A stretch of DNA of 64,000 bases from contig NZ_CANMBB010000005.1 of assembly GCF_947495965.1 (NCBI RefSeq), positions 62,001 to 126,000 on the forward strand, written 5' to 3'. Source of the DNA: an uncultured Maribacter sp. (GTDB taxonomy: Bacteria; Bacteroidota; Bacteroidia; Flavobacteriales; Flavobacteriaceae). This document shows, one piece after another, positions 25,421 to 35,567 of the stretch (position 1 is its first letter; each line of letters starts with the position of its first letter). The translations under genes and the position numbers were made by a program. The notes under the pieces were generated by a model that saw nothing but the letters and a program-made list of their open reading frames with translations, did not search any database and had not been told where the DNA came from.

Positions 25421-26941
25421 ATGAGGAGACTAAGAATCTTAATCACGTTCTTATTTCTGTTCATAAACCTATATTCTTCTATTGCTAAAGAAGGTATTGG
25501 AACAGAAAAAAAAACTACTAGAGAACTACCTCCCATCAGCTTTCGTAACAAAGCTGACGATTTGTTTATGGAGCAAAATTACAATGATGCTATAGAAACA
25601 TATCAATTAGCATTAGAAAAGGAAATACCAAACAAAGCTCCTGTATTAAAAAAAATTGCACTTAGTTATTCCGCATTAAATAAAACTCAAGAAAGCTTAA
25701 AGTATATTGAAGAATATTTGCATAAAGAATACAACCCTAACATCTTAGCAGATAGTGGTTTTGATACTATTAGAGAAACGGAAGCTTTTGATATTATTGA
25801 AAAAAGATATGTGCCTCAAATTAATATTTGGACTTTTATTTATCTATATGTAGCACTTATAGGTTTTTACTTAACAGTAATTATACACTTTAATAAGAAA
25901 ATTGATTCTATAGCCAAAATACTTATTAGCGCTTTTATTTTTACTCATTCAATATTTATAATTCATATTTTCCTATTCTTAACAAATTATCAATTTAATT
26001 TCCCCAATTCTTATTTAATCTCAACAGGTTTTTCATTTTTATATGGCCCCCTATTATACTTTTATTTTAAAAGAATAACACAACAATATACTTTTAAACT
26101 TAAAGACCTAACACATTTAATTCCTACTCTACTAATTTTTATTTACCTAATACCCAAATACTTACTTCCTATAACTGAAAAATTAGAGATTCTTATAAAT
26201 GAAGCTTCTGGATACACCTCTGAAAATTCTACGGAATTTATAACCATTGTAGTTTTAAAAGTAATATCATTACTTACCTATGGTGTTTTTATTAGAAAAA
26301 TATACTTAAAAAGTCAGTTAGACTCTAATTTATCAGACGAAAACAAGATATGGAAAAAAAATATCTACAGAATACATTTCTTATATTTAATATGTTACTG
26401 TATTTACGGGTTTTTATCCCTAAATAATATCTCTGTTGGATTCTTCTTTAATATGCAAATATTTGCAATGGCTATGATGATTCTATACCTAGGATATTCT
26501 GCAAATGCTCAGCCAGACGTTTTTAGCGGTGTTTTAAATGCTAAAAATGCATTGTTTTTTAAATATCAAAAATCTGGATTAACAGATAGCCTATCTAAAG
26601 AACTTAAAGACAATCTTATTCGATTATTTGATATTGATAAAATATACAAAGAGAACCATATTAATTTAGAAATGGTGGCAACCAATTTGGAAACTACAAG
26701 ACATAATGCTTCTCAAGTTATCAATGAACATTTTAATATGAATTTTAACGAGCTTATTAATTGGTACCGTATAAGAGAGGCTAAAAAAATACTAGACAGC
26801 AATACTGCTAAAAAAATGAATATGATTGACGTTGCTTATGAAGTAGGTTACAACAATAAAGTAACCTTTAACAAAGCATTTAAAAAGGAAACTCTTCTTA
26901 CTCCTAGTCAATATCAAAAAAAAATAGCCCCAAATAGCTAA
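25421..26941 (+). CDS. Membrane-bound AraC-family regulator with N-terminal TPR
   Basis: The 506 residues comprise a signal or first helix (1-22), a short TPR-like segment (about 40-105, KADDLFMEQNYNDAIETYQLALEK), and about seven membrane helices (140-360, for example IWTFIYLYVALIGFYLTVII). A C-terminal AraC/XylS double HTH ends the chain (about 405-503: INLEMVATNLETTRHNASQVINEHF, then MIDVAYEVGYNNKVTFNKAFKKE). The layout implies an inner-membrane sensor with the DNA-binding part in the cytoplasm. Neither signal nor target is apparent. It is followed by a plus-strand terminator. Confidence 0.88.
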   Translation: MRRLRILITFLFLFINLYSSIAKEGIGTEKKTTRELPPISFRNKADDLFMEQNYNDAIETYQLALEKEIPNKAPVLKKIALSYSALNKTQESLKYIEEYLHKEYNPNILADSGFDTIRETEAFDIIEKRYVPQINIWTFIYLYVALIGFYLTVIIHFNKKIDSIAKILISAFIFTHSIFIIHIFLFLTNYQFNFPNSYLISTGFSFLYGPLLYFYFKRITQQYTFKLKDLTHLIPTLLIFIYLIPKYLLPITEKLEILINEASGYTSENSTEFITIVVLKVISLLTYGVFIRKIYLKSQLDSNLSDENKIWKKNIYRIHFLYLICYCIYGFLSLNNISVGFFFNMQIFAMAMMILYLGYSANAQPDVFSGVLNAKNALFFKYQKSGLTDSLSKELKDNLIRLFDIDKIYKENHINLEMVATNLETTRHNASQVINEHFNMNFNELINWYRIREAKKILDSNTAKKMNMIDVAYEVGYNNKVTFNKAFKKETLLTPSQYQKKIAPNS

Positions 26942-27013
26942 TTCCACCAACCACACTCAAAAAACTTTAAATCAGACACTTAAAAAGTTTACAAAAGGGC
27001 AAACCCAATAATT

Positions 27014-27049
27014 AAAAGGTAAAGTTTTATAAGGCTTACCTTTTTTTTT
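27014..27049 (+). terminator. Terminator after the AraC-type gene
   Basis: The arms AAAAGGTAA (27014-27022) and TTACCTTTT (27036-27044) are followed by a nine-T run (27041-27049). It lies about 75 bp after the AraC-type stop codon. Confidence 0.75.
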
Positions 27050-27083
27050 ACTAATAAGTGTTTTATTTACATTAGTAAATTAT

Positions 27084-27190
27084 GTAGCAGCCTTGATCAC
27101 CAACTTTTAAGGAAAAAATACAGTTTTCAATTTTAGAAGGTACATATTTGAATTAGCTATCAAGAAAAAATCAGGGCTGCATTTTACTAC
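27084..27190. repeat. Imperfect inverted repeat bounding about 100 bp, with an alternative pairing
   Basis: GCAGCCTTGAT at 27087-27097 pairs with ATCAGGGCTGC at 27170-27180 (one wobble); flanking GTAG (27084-27087) and CTAC (27188-27191) add outer matches. CTTGAT (27092-27097) can also pair with ATCAAG at 27159-27164, giving a competing fold. It lies in the gap between the AraC-type and hydrolase genes. It could be a remnant element with terminal repeats or a structured RNA. Confidence 0.35.
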
Positions 27191-27234
27191 TCCCAATTAA
27201 TATTTCCTTTCAAACAATTCTAGAAGAAATTTAT

Positions 27235-28017
27235 TTAAAAACCAGCTAGATAACCTAGCACCATATTATTGTACAACTTTGGTTGTTCAACATTAACCAC
27301 ATGACCACAATCTTCCACTACAAATAAATTAGAAGCTGTGTGCTTTTCTACAACTTTACGAATACTTGGCAAGAAAAGATAATCTTCTTCTCCCATTATA
27401 TATAAAGTAGGAATTTTTATTTCTACAGATCTAAAAAACCTTAACAAGGGATTAATTTCTACAGCCAAGCTAAACCACTTAAGAAACTCTTCTTTATATA
27501 TTTTCTTTGATTCATTTATATATAACATTCTAGATTCTCTATGATTCTTATACGGCATTATAAAGAAAGTAAGCACATTATATAATTTATCATAAGGTAT
27601 TATTTTCTTTAGCTTCATACCTAGACCTAAAACTAAACGCGATTTAAAACCAAGTTTCATTATTGCGCCTCCCATAACCATACTCAGAACCCTTTCAGGG
27701 TGCTTTTCTGCTAAAGTTCTAATAATAATAGTCCCTAATGATATTCCAATAAAATGAGATTGCTTAATATTCTCATGATTAATAACTTCTATAATATCTT
27801 CTGATAGAGAATCAAAAGTATACGTATCATTAAAATTTTCTATAAATTTTGATGTTGCAGAGTCACCATGACCTCTTAAATCTAATAAAAGAACATTAAA
27901 TCGCTTTCTAAACTCCTTTACTTGTTTGTGCCATATAGTAGAACTACCTCCTGCACCGTGTACAAAAGTTACCCAGGTATCAGAATTTTCATGTATATAT
28001 TTCGTGTAACTAAGCAA
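27235..28017 (-). CDS. Alpha/beta hydrolase
   Basis: The 260-residue cytoplasmic alpha/beta hydrolase has oxyanion loop HGAGGS (20-25), LLLDLRGHGDS, nucleophile elbow GISLGT (Ser93), Asp in IMGEEDYLF and His in EDCGHVVNVEQP. This is the common MhpC/esterase fold; the substrate is not predictable. The start is a TTG at 28017, since the frame is closed by TGA just upstream and no early ATG exists. It is monocistronic. Confidence 0.88.
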   Translation of the reverse strand: MLSYTKYIHENSDTWVTFVHGAGGSSTIWHKQVKEFRKRFNVLLLDLRGHGDSATSKFIENFNDTYTFDSLSEDIIEVINHENIKQSHFIGISLGTIIIRTLAEKHPERVLSMVMGGAIMKLGFKSRLVLGLGMKLKKIIPYDKLYNVLTFFIMPYKNHRESRMLYINESKKIYKEEFLKWFSLAVEINPLLRFFRSVEIKIPTLYIMGEEDYLFLPSIRKVVEKHTASNLFVVEDCGHVVNVEQPKLYNNMVLGYLAGF

Positions 28018-28236
28018 AGTTCCTCATTTTTTAAGTGAGGTACAATGTATTAAAACTTTTTAAATATTCGACGAAATGCACATTTTTTTAACACTTATTC
28101 TATTAACAATAAAATGAAAAAAGCATAATTGGTAAAATAAAGACGAATTACCTATAAATTAGATGTACTTCACTGCTAACAAACGTCTAAAAACATTATC
28201 TGAACGTATATTTGTAAACACACATTAACTACTATT

Positions 28237-28431
28237 ATGAACAAACAGTATTGCAAAGTTGGATCTAGCACACCTTTAGGAAATGGAAGTCAAACTATAA
28301 GTCTTTTAGAGTACCAATACCAGAATTTTATTGAAAAAGCTAATCTAAATAACACCGACACTAAGCTTGGTGAATTCTTCAATTTAAAGGCTCAAAAAAT
28401 AAAAAAAGATTTAGAAAAATTAATGCAATAG
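28237..28431 (+). CDS. Small hypothetical protein
   Basis: The 64-residue soluble protein reads MNKQYCKVGSSTPLGNGSQ, then LLEYQYQNFIEKANLNN, and a basic helical C-terminus (FFNLKAQKIKKDLEKLMQ). I recognise no family. The 3' end forms a shared bidirectional terminator with pyrF, which supports it as a real transcribed gene. The large gap before it (220 bp) would hold its promoter. Confidence 0.55.
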   Translation: MNKQYCKVGSSTPLGNGSQTISLLEYQYQNFIEKANLNNTDTKLGEFFNLKAQKIKKDLEKLMQ

Positions 28432-28450
28432 ATTAATGCATTAATTTTTT
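28415..28450. terminator. Bidirectional terminator built from the 3' ends of two genes
   Basis: AAAAATTAATGCA (28415-28427) pairs perfectly with TGCATTAATTTTT (28437-28449) around a 9-nt loop. The A run on one side and T run on the other serve both strands. Both stop codons (TAG at 28429-28431 and the pyrF stop at 28433-28435) lie in its loop. Confidence 0.75.
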
Positions 28451-29245
28451 CATTTGCTCTTGAAGTACCAATGCACTTTTAGCTGCTTCTTGTGCAAAAT
28501 CCTCATCTTTAGAAGCATATATAATACCTCTAGAAGAGTTTACAAGTAGACCTATTTGCTTATTTGCACCGTATTTATATACATCTTCTAAACTTCCTCC
28601 TTGCGCGCCTACGCCAGGAACTAATAAAAAGCTATTTGGAATAATTTCACGTATTTCTGATAAATAAGTAGCTTTGGTAGCCCCTACTACGTACATTAAA
28701 TTTTCAGAGTTTTTATATGTTATTGAAGTTTCTAAAACCTCCTTGTACAATTCCTTACCATTAATTAATTTGGTTTGAAAATCGTATGCGCCTTTATTAG
28801 AAGTAAGTGCTAACAAAATAGTATGTTTGTTTTTAAATGCCAAAAAAGGCTCTACAGAGTCTTTTCCCATATAAGGAGCAATAGTAACAGAATCAAATTC
28901 CATATCTTCAAAAAATGCCTTAGCATACCTTGTAGATGTATTTCCTATATCACCACGCTTAGCATCTGCTATAGTAAACAGTTCTGGGTAATTTGCATTT
29001 AAGTATTTAATTGTTTTGTCTAAAGCAATCCAACCTTTTATACCATAAGCTTCATAGAAAGCTATGTTAGGCTTATAGGCAACACATAAATGGTGTGTAG
29101 CATCTATAATTGCCTTATTAAATTCAAAAATAGGGTCTTCCTCTTTTAACAAGTGAGAAGGTATTTTTTCCAAATCGGTATCTAACCCTATGCAGAGAAA
29201 AGATTTTTTTAAGCGTATTTGTGCAACTAATTCTTCTGTAGTCAT
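28433..29245 (-). CDS. pyrF: Orotidine 5'-phosphate decarboxylase
   Basis: This 270-residue enzyme converts OMP to UMP in pyrimidine synthesis. It belongs to the longer subfamily 2 (TIGR02127-like) seen in Bacteroidota, with [12 protein letters not shown] near the start, the catalytic cluster [14 protein letters not shown] and [19 protein letters not shown] near the phosphate site. It lies 6 bp downstream of prfA on the same strand, so the two genes probably share a message. Confidence 0.96.
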   Translation of the reverse strand: MTTEELVAQIRLKKSFLCIGLDTDLEKIPSHLLKEEDPIFEFNKAIIDATHHLCVAYKPNIAFYEAYGIKGWIALDKTIKYLNANYPELFTIADAKRGDIGNTSTRYAKAFFEDMEFDSVTIAPYMGKDSVEPFLAFKNKHTILLALTSNKGAYDFQTKLINGKELYKEVLETSITYKNSENLMYVVGATKATYLSEIREIIPNSFLLVPGVGAQGGSLEDVYKYGANKQIGLLVNSSRGIIYASKDEDFAQEAAKSALVLQEQMKKLMH

Positions 29246-29251
29246 TTGTTT

Positions 29252-30328
29252 TTAAAAAATTCCGGAAGCTTCTTTTAATTTTTCCGTGTTTTCTACCAAA
29301 CTAAGTTCATCAATTATTTTTTGAATATCCCCATTTATAATATTCTGCAAGTCATAAAGTGTTAATCCTATTCTATGATCGGTAACTCTACCCTGTGCAT
29401 AGTTATAGGTTCTAATTTTTGCAGAACGGTCTCCACTACTTACTTGGGAATTTCTTTTCGCAGCATCTTCTTCTTGCTTTTTTGCAAGTTCTAAATCATA
29501 TAAACGAGAACGAAGTACTTTAAAAGCTTTCTCTTTATTTTTATGTTGCGATTTTTGATCTTGACATTGTGCCACTAAACCTGTAGGTACGTGTGTTAAA
29601 CGCACTGCAGAATAGGTTGTATTTACAGACTGTCCTCCAGGTCCTGAAGAACAAAAGAAATCTATACGAACATCTTTAGGCTCTATTTGCACATCAAAAT
29701 CTTCTGCTTCTGGAAGCACCATTACGGTAGCTGCACTTGTATGCACCCTACCTTGGGTCTCGGTTTGTGGCACACGTTGCACACGATGTACACCAGCTTC
29801 GAATTTTAGAGTACCATAGACATCAGCACCATTAACTTCAAACTGAATTTCTTTATAACCACCACTAGTACCTTCACTTAAATCTATAACATTAGTTTTC
29901 CAACCTCTGCCTTCACAATACTTGGTATACATTCTAAATAAATCTCCTGCAAATATACTAGCCTCATCCCCACCTGTTCCTGCACGTATTTCTACGACAA
30001 CATCTTTAGCATCTTCCGGATCTTTTGGAATTAGCATTAGCTTTATATCTTCTTCTAATTGAGGCAAAGATTCTTTTGCTTCATCTAACTGCATTTTGGC
30101 CATTTCTACCATTTCAGCATCACTACCATCTGCAATTATTTCTTCAGCTTCCTCTATATTACTTGTATAGGTTATGTACTCTTCACGCTTGTCCATAAGG
30201 TCTTTTAAATCCTTATATTCTTTAGTTAATTGCACATAACGCTTTTGATCAGAAATTACATCTGGTTGTATGATTAGATCAGAAATCTCATCAAAACGTT
30301 GCTTTACAATATTTAATTTGTCTATCAT
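29252..30328 (-). CDS. prfA: Peptide chain release factor 1
   Basis: This 358-residue factor terminates translation at UAA and UAG. It has the anticodon-like PQT (187-189, the PxT motif in [14 protein letters not shown]) and the peptidyl-tRNA hydrolysis motif GGQ at 231-233 in [20 protein letters not shown]. The remainder, including [23 protein letters not shown], is canonical, and so is the length. The pyrF gene follows by 6 bp. Confidence 0.98.
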   Translation of the reverse strand: MIDKLNIVKQRFDEISDLIIQPDVISDQKRYVQLTKEYKDLKDLMDKREEYITYTSNIEEAEEIIADGSDAEMVEMAKMQLDEAKESLPQLEEDIKLMLIPKDPEDAKDVVVEIRAGTGGDEASIFAGDLFRMYTKYCEGRGWKTNVIDLSEGTSGGYKEIQFEVNGADVYGTLKFEAGVHRVQRVPQTETQGRVHTSAATVMVLPEAEDFDVQIEPKDVRIDFFCSSGPGGQSVNTTYSAVRLTHVPTGLVAQCQDQKSQHKNKEKAFKVLRSRLYDLELAKKQEEDAAKRNSQVSSGDRSAKIRTYNYAQGRVTDHRIGLTLYDLQNIINGDIQKIIDELSLVENTEKLKEASGIF

Positions 30329-30461
30329 AATCTTACATCACTTGGGTTGCGAATTTACAATAATTTTACACATTTAATGCTATTGTTCTTATTAAGAAGA
30401 AGCTACTTTTTGTTACAAAAAGAAATAAGTTGCATTACTAATATAAAGCAATATATTTTAG

Positions 30462-31457
30462 TTAAGGTAATTTATCTAAAATTACCCCATTACTCTTGTG
30501 AAGTTTATTATTAGCATCTACAAAAATTGCTTCTGTACCTCCTAACTGATTTATTAAGGCAACACCTTTTTCTAAACCTAATACTAAAACAGCAGTAGCC
30601 AAAGCATCACATAACTCCGCACTTTTTGCAAAAATAGTAGCTTTCTTAAGAGTTTTAACTGGTTTTCCAGATTTAGGATTTATAATATGCCCAAACTTTT
30701 GTTTTTTAAAGCTTACATATTTTTCATAAACATCTGTGGTTGCTACAGAAGATTCCACAATGGGTAACCAAGAAATTATTTTATAATTACTTAATGGGTT
30801 TGCTACTCCTAAAAGCCATTTTTCTCCACTAGCTTTAGTTCCCCAGGTTGTTATATCTCCATCTGCATTAATTACGCCCGCTACAACTTGTTTAGAAACC
30901 AATAAAGATTTAGCCTTATCTACCGCGTAGCCTTTCCCTATTGCATCAAAAGAAATTTGTGTTCCTTTAGTTTTTAAAAAAATTGTTTGCTTTTCTTTAT
31001 CTAAAATAATGTTTTTATAACCTACACTAATAATAGATTTTTTTATCTCATTTTCTGTAGGCAAAAATTGCATACTCCCATTAAACTCCCAGACTTTATC
31101 TACGGAAGCATAAGTAATATCAAAAGCACCATCTGTTAATTCTGAAATTTGTTTTGCTCTTTCTATTAAAGCAAACATCTCCAAACTTACCTTTACTGGC
31201 TTTACTCCTGCATTATTATTTATTTTAGTTGTTTCAGAATCTTTATCCCAAGACGAAATTAGTTTTTCTATTCTTTCTATTTCTGCTGATGCTTCATCTA
31301 TATTAATATACCCAAGCTCTTCATTCACTGCAACAACAGTTATATCAAAAGTCTCCCCCATTAAAGGCACTTTTTTCTTTACAGTAACATATTTTTTTTC
31401 TTGAGAATGTACACCTATAACAAGAAAACCAAATAGCAAAAAAATTAAGGTTTTCAA
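30462..31457 (-). CDS. apbE: FAD:protein FMN transferase ApbE
   Basis: The 331-residue protein has a signal peptide (IFLLFGFLVIGVHSQ). ApbE attaches FMN to a threonine of Na+-NQR or RNF subunits on the outer face of the inner membrane. Visible family marks are MGETFDITVV, LTDGAFDITYASVDKVWEF, ISFDAIGKGYAVDKAK and NADGDITTWG, and later KQKFGHIINPKSGKPV. The start is a TTG at 31457. It follows a Rieske lipoprotein gene 54 bp upstream, and both are exported redox-related proteins. Confidence 0.93.
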   Translation of the reverse strand: MKTLIFLLFGFLVIGVHSQEKKYVTVKKKVPLMGETFDITVVAVNEELGYINIDEASAEIERIEKLISSWDKDSETTKINNNAGVKPVKVSLEMFALIERAKQISELTDGAFDITYASVDKVWEFNGSMQFLPTENEIKKSIISVGYKNIILDKEKQTIFLKTKGTQISFDAIGKGYAVDKAKSLLVSKQVVAGVINADGDITTWGTKASGEKWLLGVANPLSNYKIISWLPIVESSVATTDVYEKYVSFKKQKFGHIINPKSGKPVKTLKKATIFAKSAELCDALATAVLVLGLEKGVALINQLGGTEAIFVDANNKLHKSNGVILDKLP

Positions 31458-31511
31458 TTTGTTAGGTTTTAATATTTTATAAGAAACTAGAGTAAAAAAA
31501 AATTAAAGTTA

Positions 31512-31955
31512 TTAGGCAGTAATAGTTAATATATCGCCTTCTCTTTGAATATTGTAAATTTTTATTGGCCTTGCTGGGTCTCCCTGCACTTGATTTAAAG
31601 GGGAACCGTCTTGTGCAAATTTAGAACCATGCACATCGCAATGAAAAATACCACCTTCTATTGGAACAAAACGAACTTGATCATACTGTTGATGACTACA
31701 TACTTGGGAGGCAGCTACATACTCTCCCTCTAGATTTTTAGCAACAACAACATAATTTTTAAGAATAAAACTACCGTTTTCATTTAATTTCTGTCCTTCG
31801 CTAGAGTTCAAGTCTACTGTAAAATTTACCTCTTCTGGCTCTTTTACAATAGCACCATTTGTAGCATCATCTTTAGAACAGCTTCCTAAACATGGGTATA
31901 ACACTGCAAAAGCAGCACTTGCCCCCACACTTCTTAAAAACTCTTTACGTTTCAT
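31512..31955 (-). CDS. Rieske [2Fe-2S] lipoprotein
   Basis: The 147 residues start with MKRKEFLRSVGASAAF and a lipobox ending GSC (near 26), followed by an acidic linker. The Rieske cluster ligands are in VCSHQQYD and FHCDVHGSKF, that is C-x-H and C-x-x-H, spaced as in small stand-alone Rieske proteins. It could act as an electron carrier anchored in the membrane. Its partner is unknown; ApbE downstream and PurM upstream give little guidance. Confidence 0.9.
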   Translation of the reverse strand: MKRKEFLRSVGASAAFAVLYPCLGSCSKDDATNGAIVKEPEEVNFTVDLNSSEGQKLNENGSFILKNYVVVAKNLEGEYVAASQVCSHQQYDQVRFVPIEGGIFHCDVHGSKFAQDGSPLNQVQGDPARPIKIYNIQREGDILTITA

Positions 31956-32005
31956 AATGGTATACTTTATAAATAAAAACGGAAGAATATTAGTTATCGT
32001 ATGCC

Positions 32006-33184
32006 TTAATAGTTAAAGGTTCCATACTCACTTTTAATGGTAAGTTTTTTGGAAGAATTTTCTTCCACACGACCTATTATTTGTGCCTCTATACCAAAAT
32101 CTTTACCTATTGCTATTAAATCTTCTGCAATTTCAGGAGAAACATAAGCTTCTAATCTATGACCACAGTTAAAAACCTGATACATTTCTTTCCAATCTGT
32201 GTTAGACTGCTCCTGAATTAATTTAAAAAGTGGTGGCACTGGCAGCATATTGTCTTTTATGATATGCAAATTATCTACAAAATGTAAAATTTTTGTTTGC
32301 GCCCCTCCACTACAATGTATCATTCCATGCACCTCTTTTGAAGTATATTTTTTAAGAATTTGTTTTACTACGGGAGCATATGTTCTTGTAGGAGACAATA
32401 CAAGTTTACCAGCATCTATTGGGGAATTTTTAACCTCATCGGTTAATTTTACTCCTCCAGAATACACTAATTCTTCTGGCACAGAAGCATCAAAACTTTC
32501 TGGGTACTTATCTGCCAAATATTTAGAAAAAACATCATGTCTTGCAGAAGTAAGACCGTTACTTCCCATTCCTCCATTATATTCGCTCTCATAGGTAGCT
32601 TTACCATAAGAAGCAAAACCCACTATAACATCTCCTGCTTGTATATTCGCATTGTCTATAACACTACTTCTCTTAAGTCTTGCTGTAACAGTAGAATCTA
32701 CAATAATTGTTCGCACCAAATCTCCTACATCTGCAGTTTCTCCTCCTGTAGAGTGTATTATAATTCCGTGTTCTTTTAAATCGGAAATTAACTCCTCTGT
32801 ACCATTTATAATAGCAGAAAGTACTTCCCCAGGAATTAAATTTTTATTCCTTCCAATAGTAGAGGAAAGCATAATATTATCTGTAGCTCCAACACAAATT
32901 AAATCATCTATATTCATGATTAATGCATCTTGAGCAATACCTTTCCAGACAGAAACATCTCCAGTTTCTTTCCAATACATATATGCTAATGAAGATTTGG
33001 TACCAGCACCATCTGCGTGCATTACCAAACAATATTCCTCATCATTTGTTAAATAGTCTGGCACTATTTTACAAAAAGCCTTTGGAAAAAGACCTTTATC
33101 TATATTCTTTATAGCATTATGCACATCCTCTTTTGATGCTGAAACTCCTCTTTGATTATATCTTTCACTATTTGACGAACTCAT
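32006..33184 (-). CDS. purM: Phosphoribosylformylglycinamidine cyclo-ligase, Bacteroidota type
   Basis: This 392-residue AIR synthase closes the imidazole ring in purine synthesis. PurM-fold marks are MHADGAGTKSSLAY, AQDALIMNIDDLICVGA, STGGETADVGDLVRT, GFASYGKATYESEYNGGMGSNGLTSAR and MIHCSGGAQTKILHF. It is longer than the E. coli enzyme and of the divergent form used in Bacteroidota. It precedes the Rieske gene by 50 bp and follows GSIII by 69 bp on the same strand. Confidence 0.92.
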   Translation of the reverse strand: MSSSNSERYNQRGVSASKEDVHNAIKNIDKGLFPKAFCKIVPDYLTNDEEYCLVMHADGAGTKSSLAYMYWKETGDVSVWKGIAQDALIMNIDDLICVGATDNIMLSSTIGRNKNLIPGEVLSAIINGTEELISDLKEHGIIIHSTGGETADVGDLVRTIIVDSTVTARLKRSSVIDNANIQAGDVIVGFASYGKATYESEYNGGMGSNGLTSARHDVFSKYLADKYPESFDASVPEELVYSGGVKLTDEVKNSPIDAGKLVLSPTRTYAPVVKQILKKYTSKEVHGMIHCSGGAQTKILHFVDNLHIIKDNMLPVPPLFKLIQEQSNTDWKEMYQVFNCGHRLEAYVSPEIAEDLIAIGKDFGIEAQIIGRVEENSSKKLTIKSEYGTFNY

Positions 33185-33253
33185 TCTAAAATATTTGAAG
33201 CAAAAATAATAGAAACCATAAAGATGGTAACTATAATTAAAAGTTTATATCCA

Positions 33254-35440
33254 CTATTTAATGAACAACAATTCTCTGTACTTTGTTAACGGCCAAGTTT
33301 GATCCTCTACAACTTGCTCTAACTTATCACAATGGTATCTTATTTGACTAAAATATGGTTTAACATTTTCACAATAAGCATTTGCCTTTTTTGCACTATC
33401 TAATAGTTTATTAGCTTTTTTCCTAGTATCCGTCATATGGTCCACTAACTTTTTAACCTCTACCAAATGCTCTGCTATTTCCTCTATAATAGATAATTGG
33501 CCATCTGTAAGTTTTTTATGAGCTGCCCCATAAATATCTTTAATACCCATTACATTCTTTATAAGTTTATTTTGATATTCTATGGATGATGGTAGTATAT
33601 AATTATACACTAACTCCTTTAAAACACGACCTTCTATTTGCAAATGAAGAATGTAGGAGTCTAGTTCTACCTCTTGCCTAGCTCTTACCTCTACCTCACT
33701 TAAAACCTTAGTTGCTTTAAAAAGTTCTAGACTTTCTTTGGTTGTAAGCACTTTTAGTGCTTCTGGCGTTGTTTTATTATTACTTAACTTTCTTCTTACA
33801 GCTTCTTTTTCCCATTCTGCACTATACCCATCTCCATCAAAACGAATTCTTTTAGAAGTCTTAATATATTCTCTTAGTACATTAAAAATAGCTTCATCTT
33901 TCTTAAGACTCTTTTTATCTACCAAAGCATCCACCTCTTTTTTAAAATCAGTTAATTGTTTTGCTACAATAGTATTTAATATGGTCATTGGTTTTGCACA
34001 ATTAGTTTTAGAACCAACTCCTCTCATTTCAAACTTATTACCCGTAAATGCAAAAGGGGATGTTCTATTGCGATCCGTATTATCTAGCAAAATTTCTGGT
34101 ATCTTACCAACTACATTAAGCTTAAGCTCTGTTTTTTCTTCAGGTGAAAGTTTTCCCTGAGAAACCCCTTCTAACTCATCTAAAACTCTACTCAACTGGG
34201 AACCAACAAAAATAGAGAAGATTGCTGGTGGTGCTTCATTTGCACCCAATCTATGGTCATTACTTGCTGATGCTATTGAGGACCTAAGCAACTCTTCATA
34301 AGTATTAACCGCTTTAATGGTATTTACAAAAAAGGTTAAGAATTGTAAGTTCTTCATGGGTGTTGATCCTGGACTGAGTAAGTTTACGCCAGTATCTGTA
34401 GCCAATGACCAATTATTATGTTTCCCGGATCCATTTATCTCTGCAAATGGTTTTTCATGAAAAAGAACTTTAAAATTATGCTTATCTGCTATTTTATCCA
34501 TAACATCCATTAATAAGAGATTATGGTCCACAGCAAGATTTGCCTCCTCAAAAACAGGTGCTAATTCAAATTGATTAGGAGCAACCTCATTATGCCTTGT
34601 TTTTACAGGAATTCCTAATTTTGTGCATTCCTTTTCTAAATCGCTCATAAAACTAAGAACCCTACTTGGTATTACTCCAAAATAATGATCATCTAACTGT
34701 TGCCCTTTTGCTGCAGTATGCCCTACTAAGGTTCTTCCTGTTAAAATAATATCTGGTCTAGAATGTGCTAAAGCTTTATCTATTAAAAAATATTCTTGTT
34801 CCCACCCTAAAGTAGCATTTACTTTAGCTACCGTTTTATCAAAATATTTTGCTACTGCAGTTGCAGCCTCATCTACTGCATGCAATGCTCTTAACAATGG
34901 TGCCTTATTATCTAAAGCCTCTCCTGTATATGAAACAAATACCGTAGGAACACATAATGTAGTTCCATAAATAAACGCAGGTGATGTTGGATCCCATGCT
35001 GTGTAACCACGAGCTTCAAACGTATTTCTTATACCTCCACTTGGAAAACTAGAAGCATCTGGTTCTTGTTGCACTAACTGCCCTCCTCCAAATTTTTCCA
35101 AAGCAGTACCATTTGGTAATAAATCAAAAAAAGCATCGTGTTTTTCTGCAGTACTACCTGTTAATGGCTGAAACCAATGCGTATAATGCGTTGCACCCAT
35201 TGCTATTGCCCAACCTTTCATAGCTTCTGCTACCTGGTCTGCAATTTTTCTATCTATTTTTGTACCAGAAAAAATTGCCCCTTGTACACTTTCCAAAGCG
35301 TCCTTTGTAAGGTACTGTAACATTTTCTCTGTATTAAAAACATTTACACAAAATAACTCTGAGCGCCTCCCCTTTTCTTCAATAATTCTACTCTCTCTTT
35401 GGGCACTTTCCGAAATTGCTTTAAATCGTATTTTAGACAT
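33254..35440 (-). CDS. glnN: Glutamine synthetase type III (GlnN)
   Basis: The 728-residue GSIII makes glutamine from glutamate, ammonium and ATP. GSIII-specific parts are visible: MSKIRFKAISESAQRESRIIEEKGRRSELFCVNVFN at the start, HYTHWFQPLTGSTAEKHDAF, EQEYFLID, KTRHNEVAPNQFELAPVFE, NGSGKHNNWS, RLGANEAPPAIFSIFVG and DRNRTSPFAFTGNKFEMRGVGS. I chose the ATG at 35440, which begins with the conserved MSKIRF, over the open extension to 35467. It diverges from the type II enzyme across 205 bp. Confidence 0.96.
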   Translation of the reverse strand: MSKIRFKAISESAQRESRIIEEKGRRSELFCVNVFNTEKMLQYLTKDALESVQGAIFSGTKIDRKIADQVAEAMKGWAIAMGATHYTHWFQPLTGSTAEKHDAFFDLLPNGTALEKFGGGQLVQQEPDASSFPSGGIRNTFEARGYTAWDPTSPAFIYGTTLCVPTVFVSYTGEALDNKAPLLRALHAVDEAATAVAKYFDKTVAKVNATLGWEQEYFLIDKALAHSRPDIILTGRTLVGHTAAKGQQLDDHYFGVIPSRVLSFMSDLEKECTKLGIPVKTRHNEVAPNQFELAPVFEEANLAVDHNLLLMDVMDKIADKHNFKVLFHEKPFAEINGSGKHNNWSLATDTGVNLLSPGSTPMKNLQFLTFFVNTIKAVNTYEELLRSSIASASNDHRLGANEAPPAIFSIFVGSQLSRVLDELEGVSQGKLSPEEKTELKLNVVGKIPEILLDNTDRNRTSPFAFTGNKFEMRGVGSKTNCAKPMTILNTIVAKQLTDFKKEVDALVDKKSLKKDEAIFNVLREYIKTSKRIRFDGDGYSAEWEKEAVRRKLSNNKTTPEALKVLTTKESLELFKATKVLSEVEVRARQEVELDSYILHLQIEGRVLKELVYNYILPSSIEYQNKLIKNVMGIKDIYGAAHKKLTDGQLSIIEEIAEHLVEVKKLVDHMTDTRKKANKLLDSAKKANAYCENVKPYFSQIRYHCDKLEQVVEDQTWPLTKYRELLFIK

Positions 35441-35480
35441 AATTTCCTGTTCTAATAAATAATTCAAATTAAAAATATAT

Positions 35481-35521
35481 CAAAATTACTATCAAAAATT
35501 AGATATTTAACAATTTCCCCT
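35481..35521 (-). promoter_or_regulatory. Candidate GSIII promoter and operator half-site
   Basis: On the minus strand TAATTTTG (35488-35481) fits a -7 box, 41 bp before the GSIII start codon. AGGGG (35521-35517) lies just upstream of the expected -33 position and resembles the inverse of the ACCCCCT element of the glnB and glnA promoters. The match is weaker than at those two sites. Confidence 0.35.
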
Positions 35522-35567
35522 ATAAAATTCAGGGCAAAAAGAAAAAATGAAGCATTTTAACACATTA

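Noticed and set aside
33738-34160. 140-codon frame antisense to GSIII
   Set aside because: The opposite strand encodes conserved GSIII sequence over the whole interval; the frame is a by-product of AT-rich codon use.
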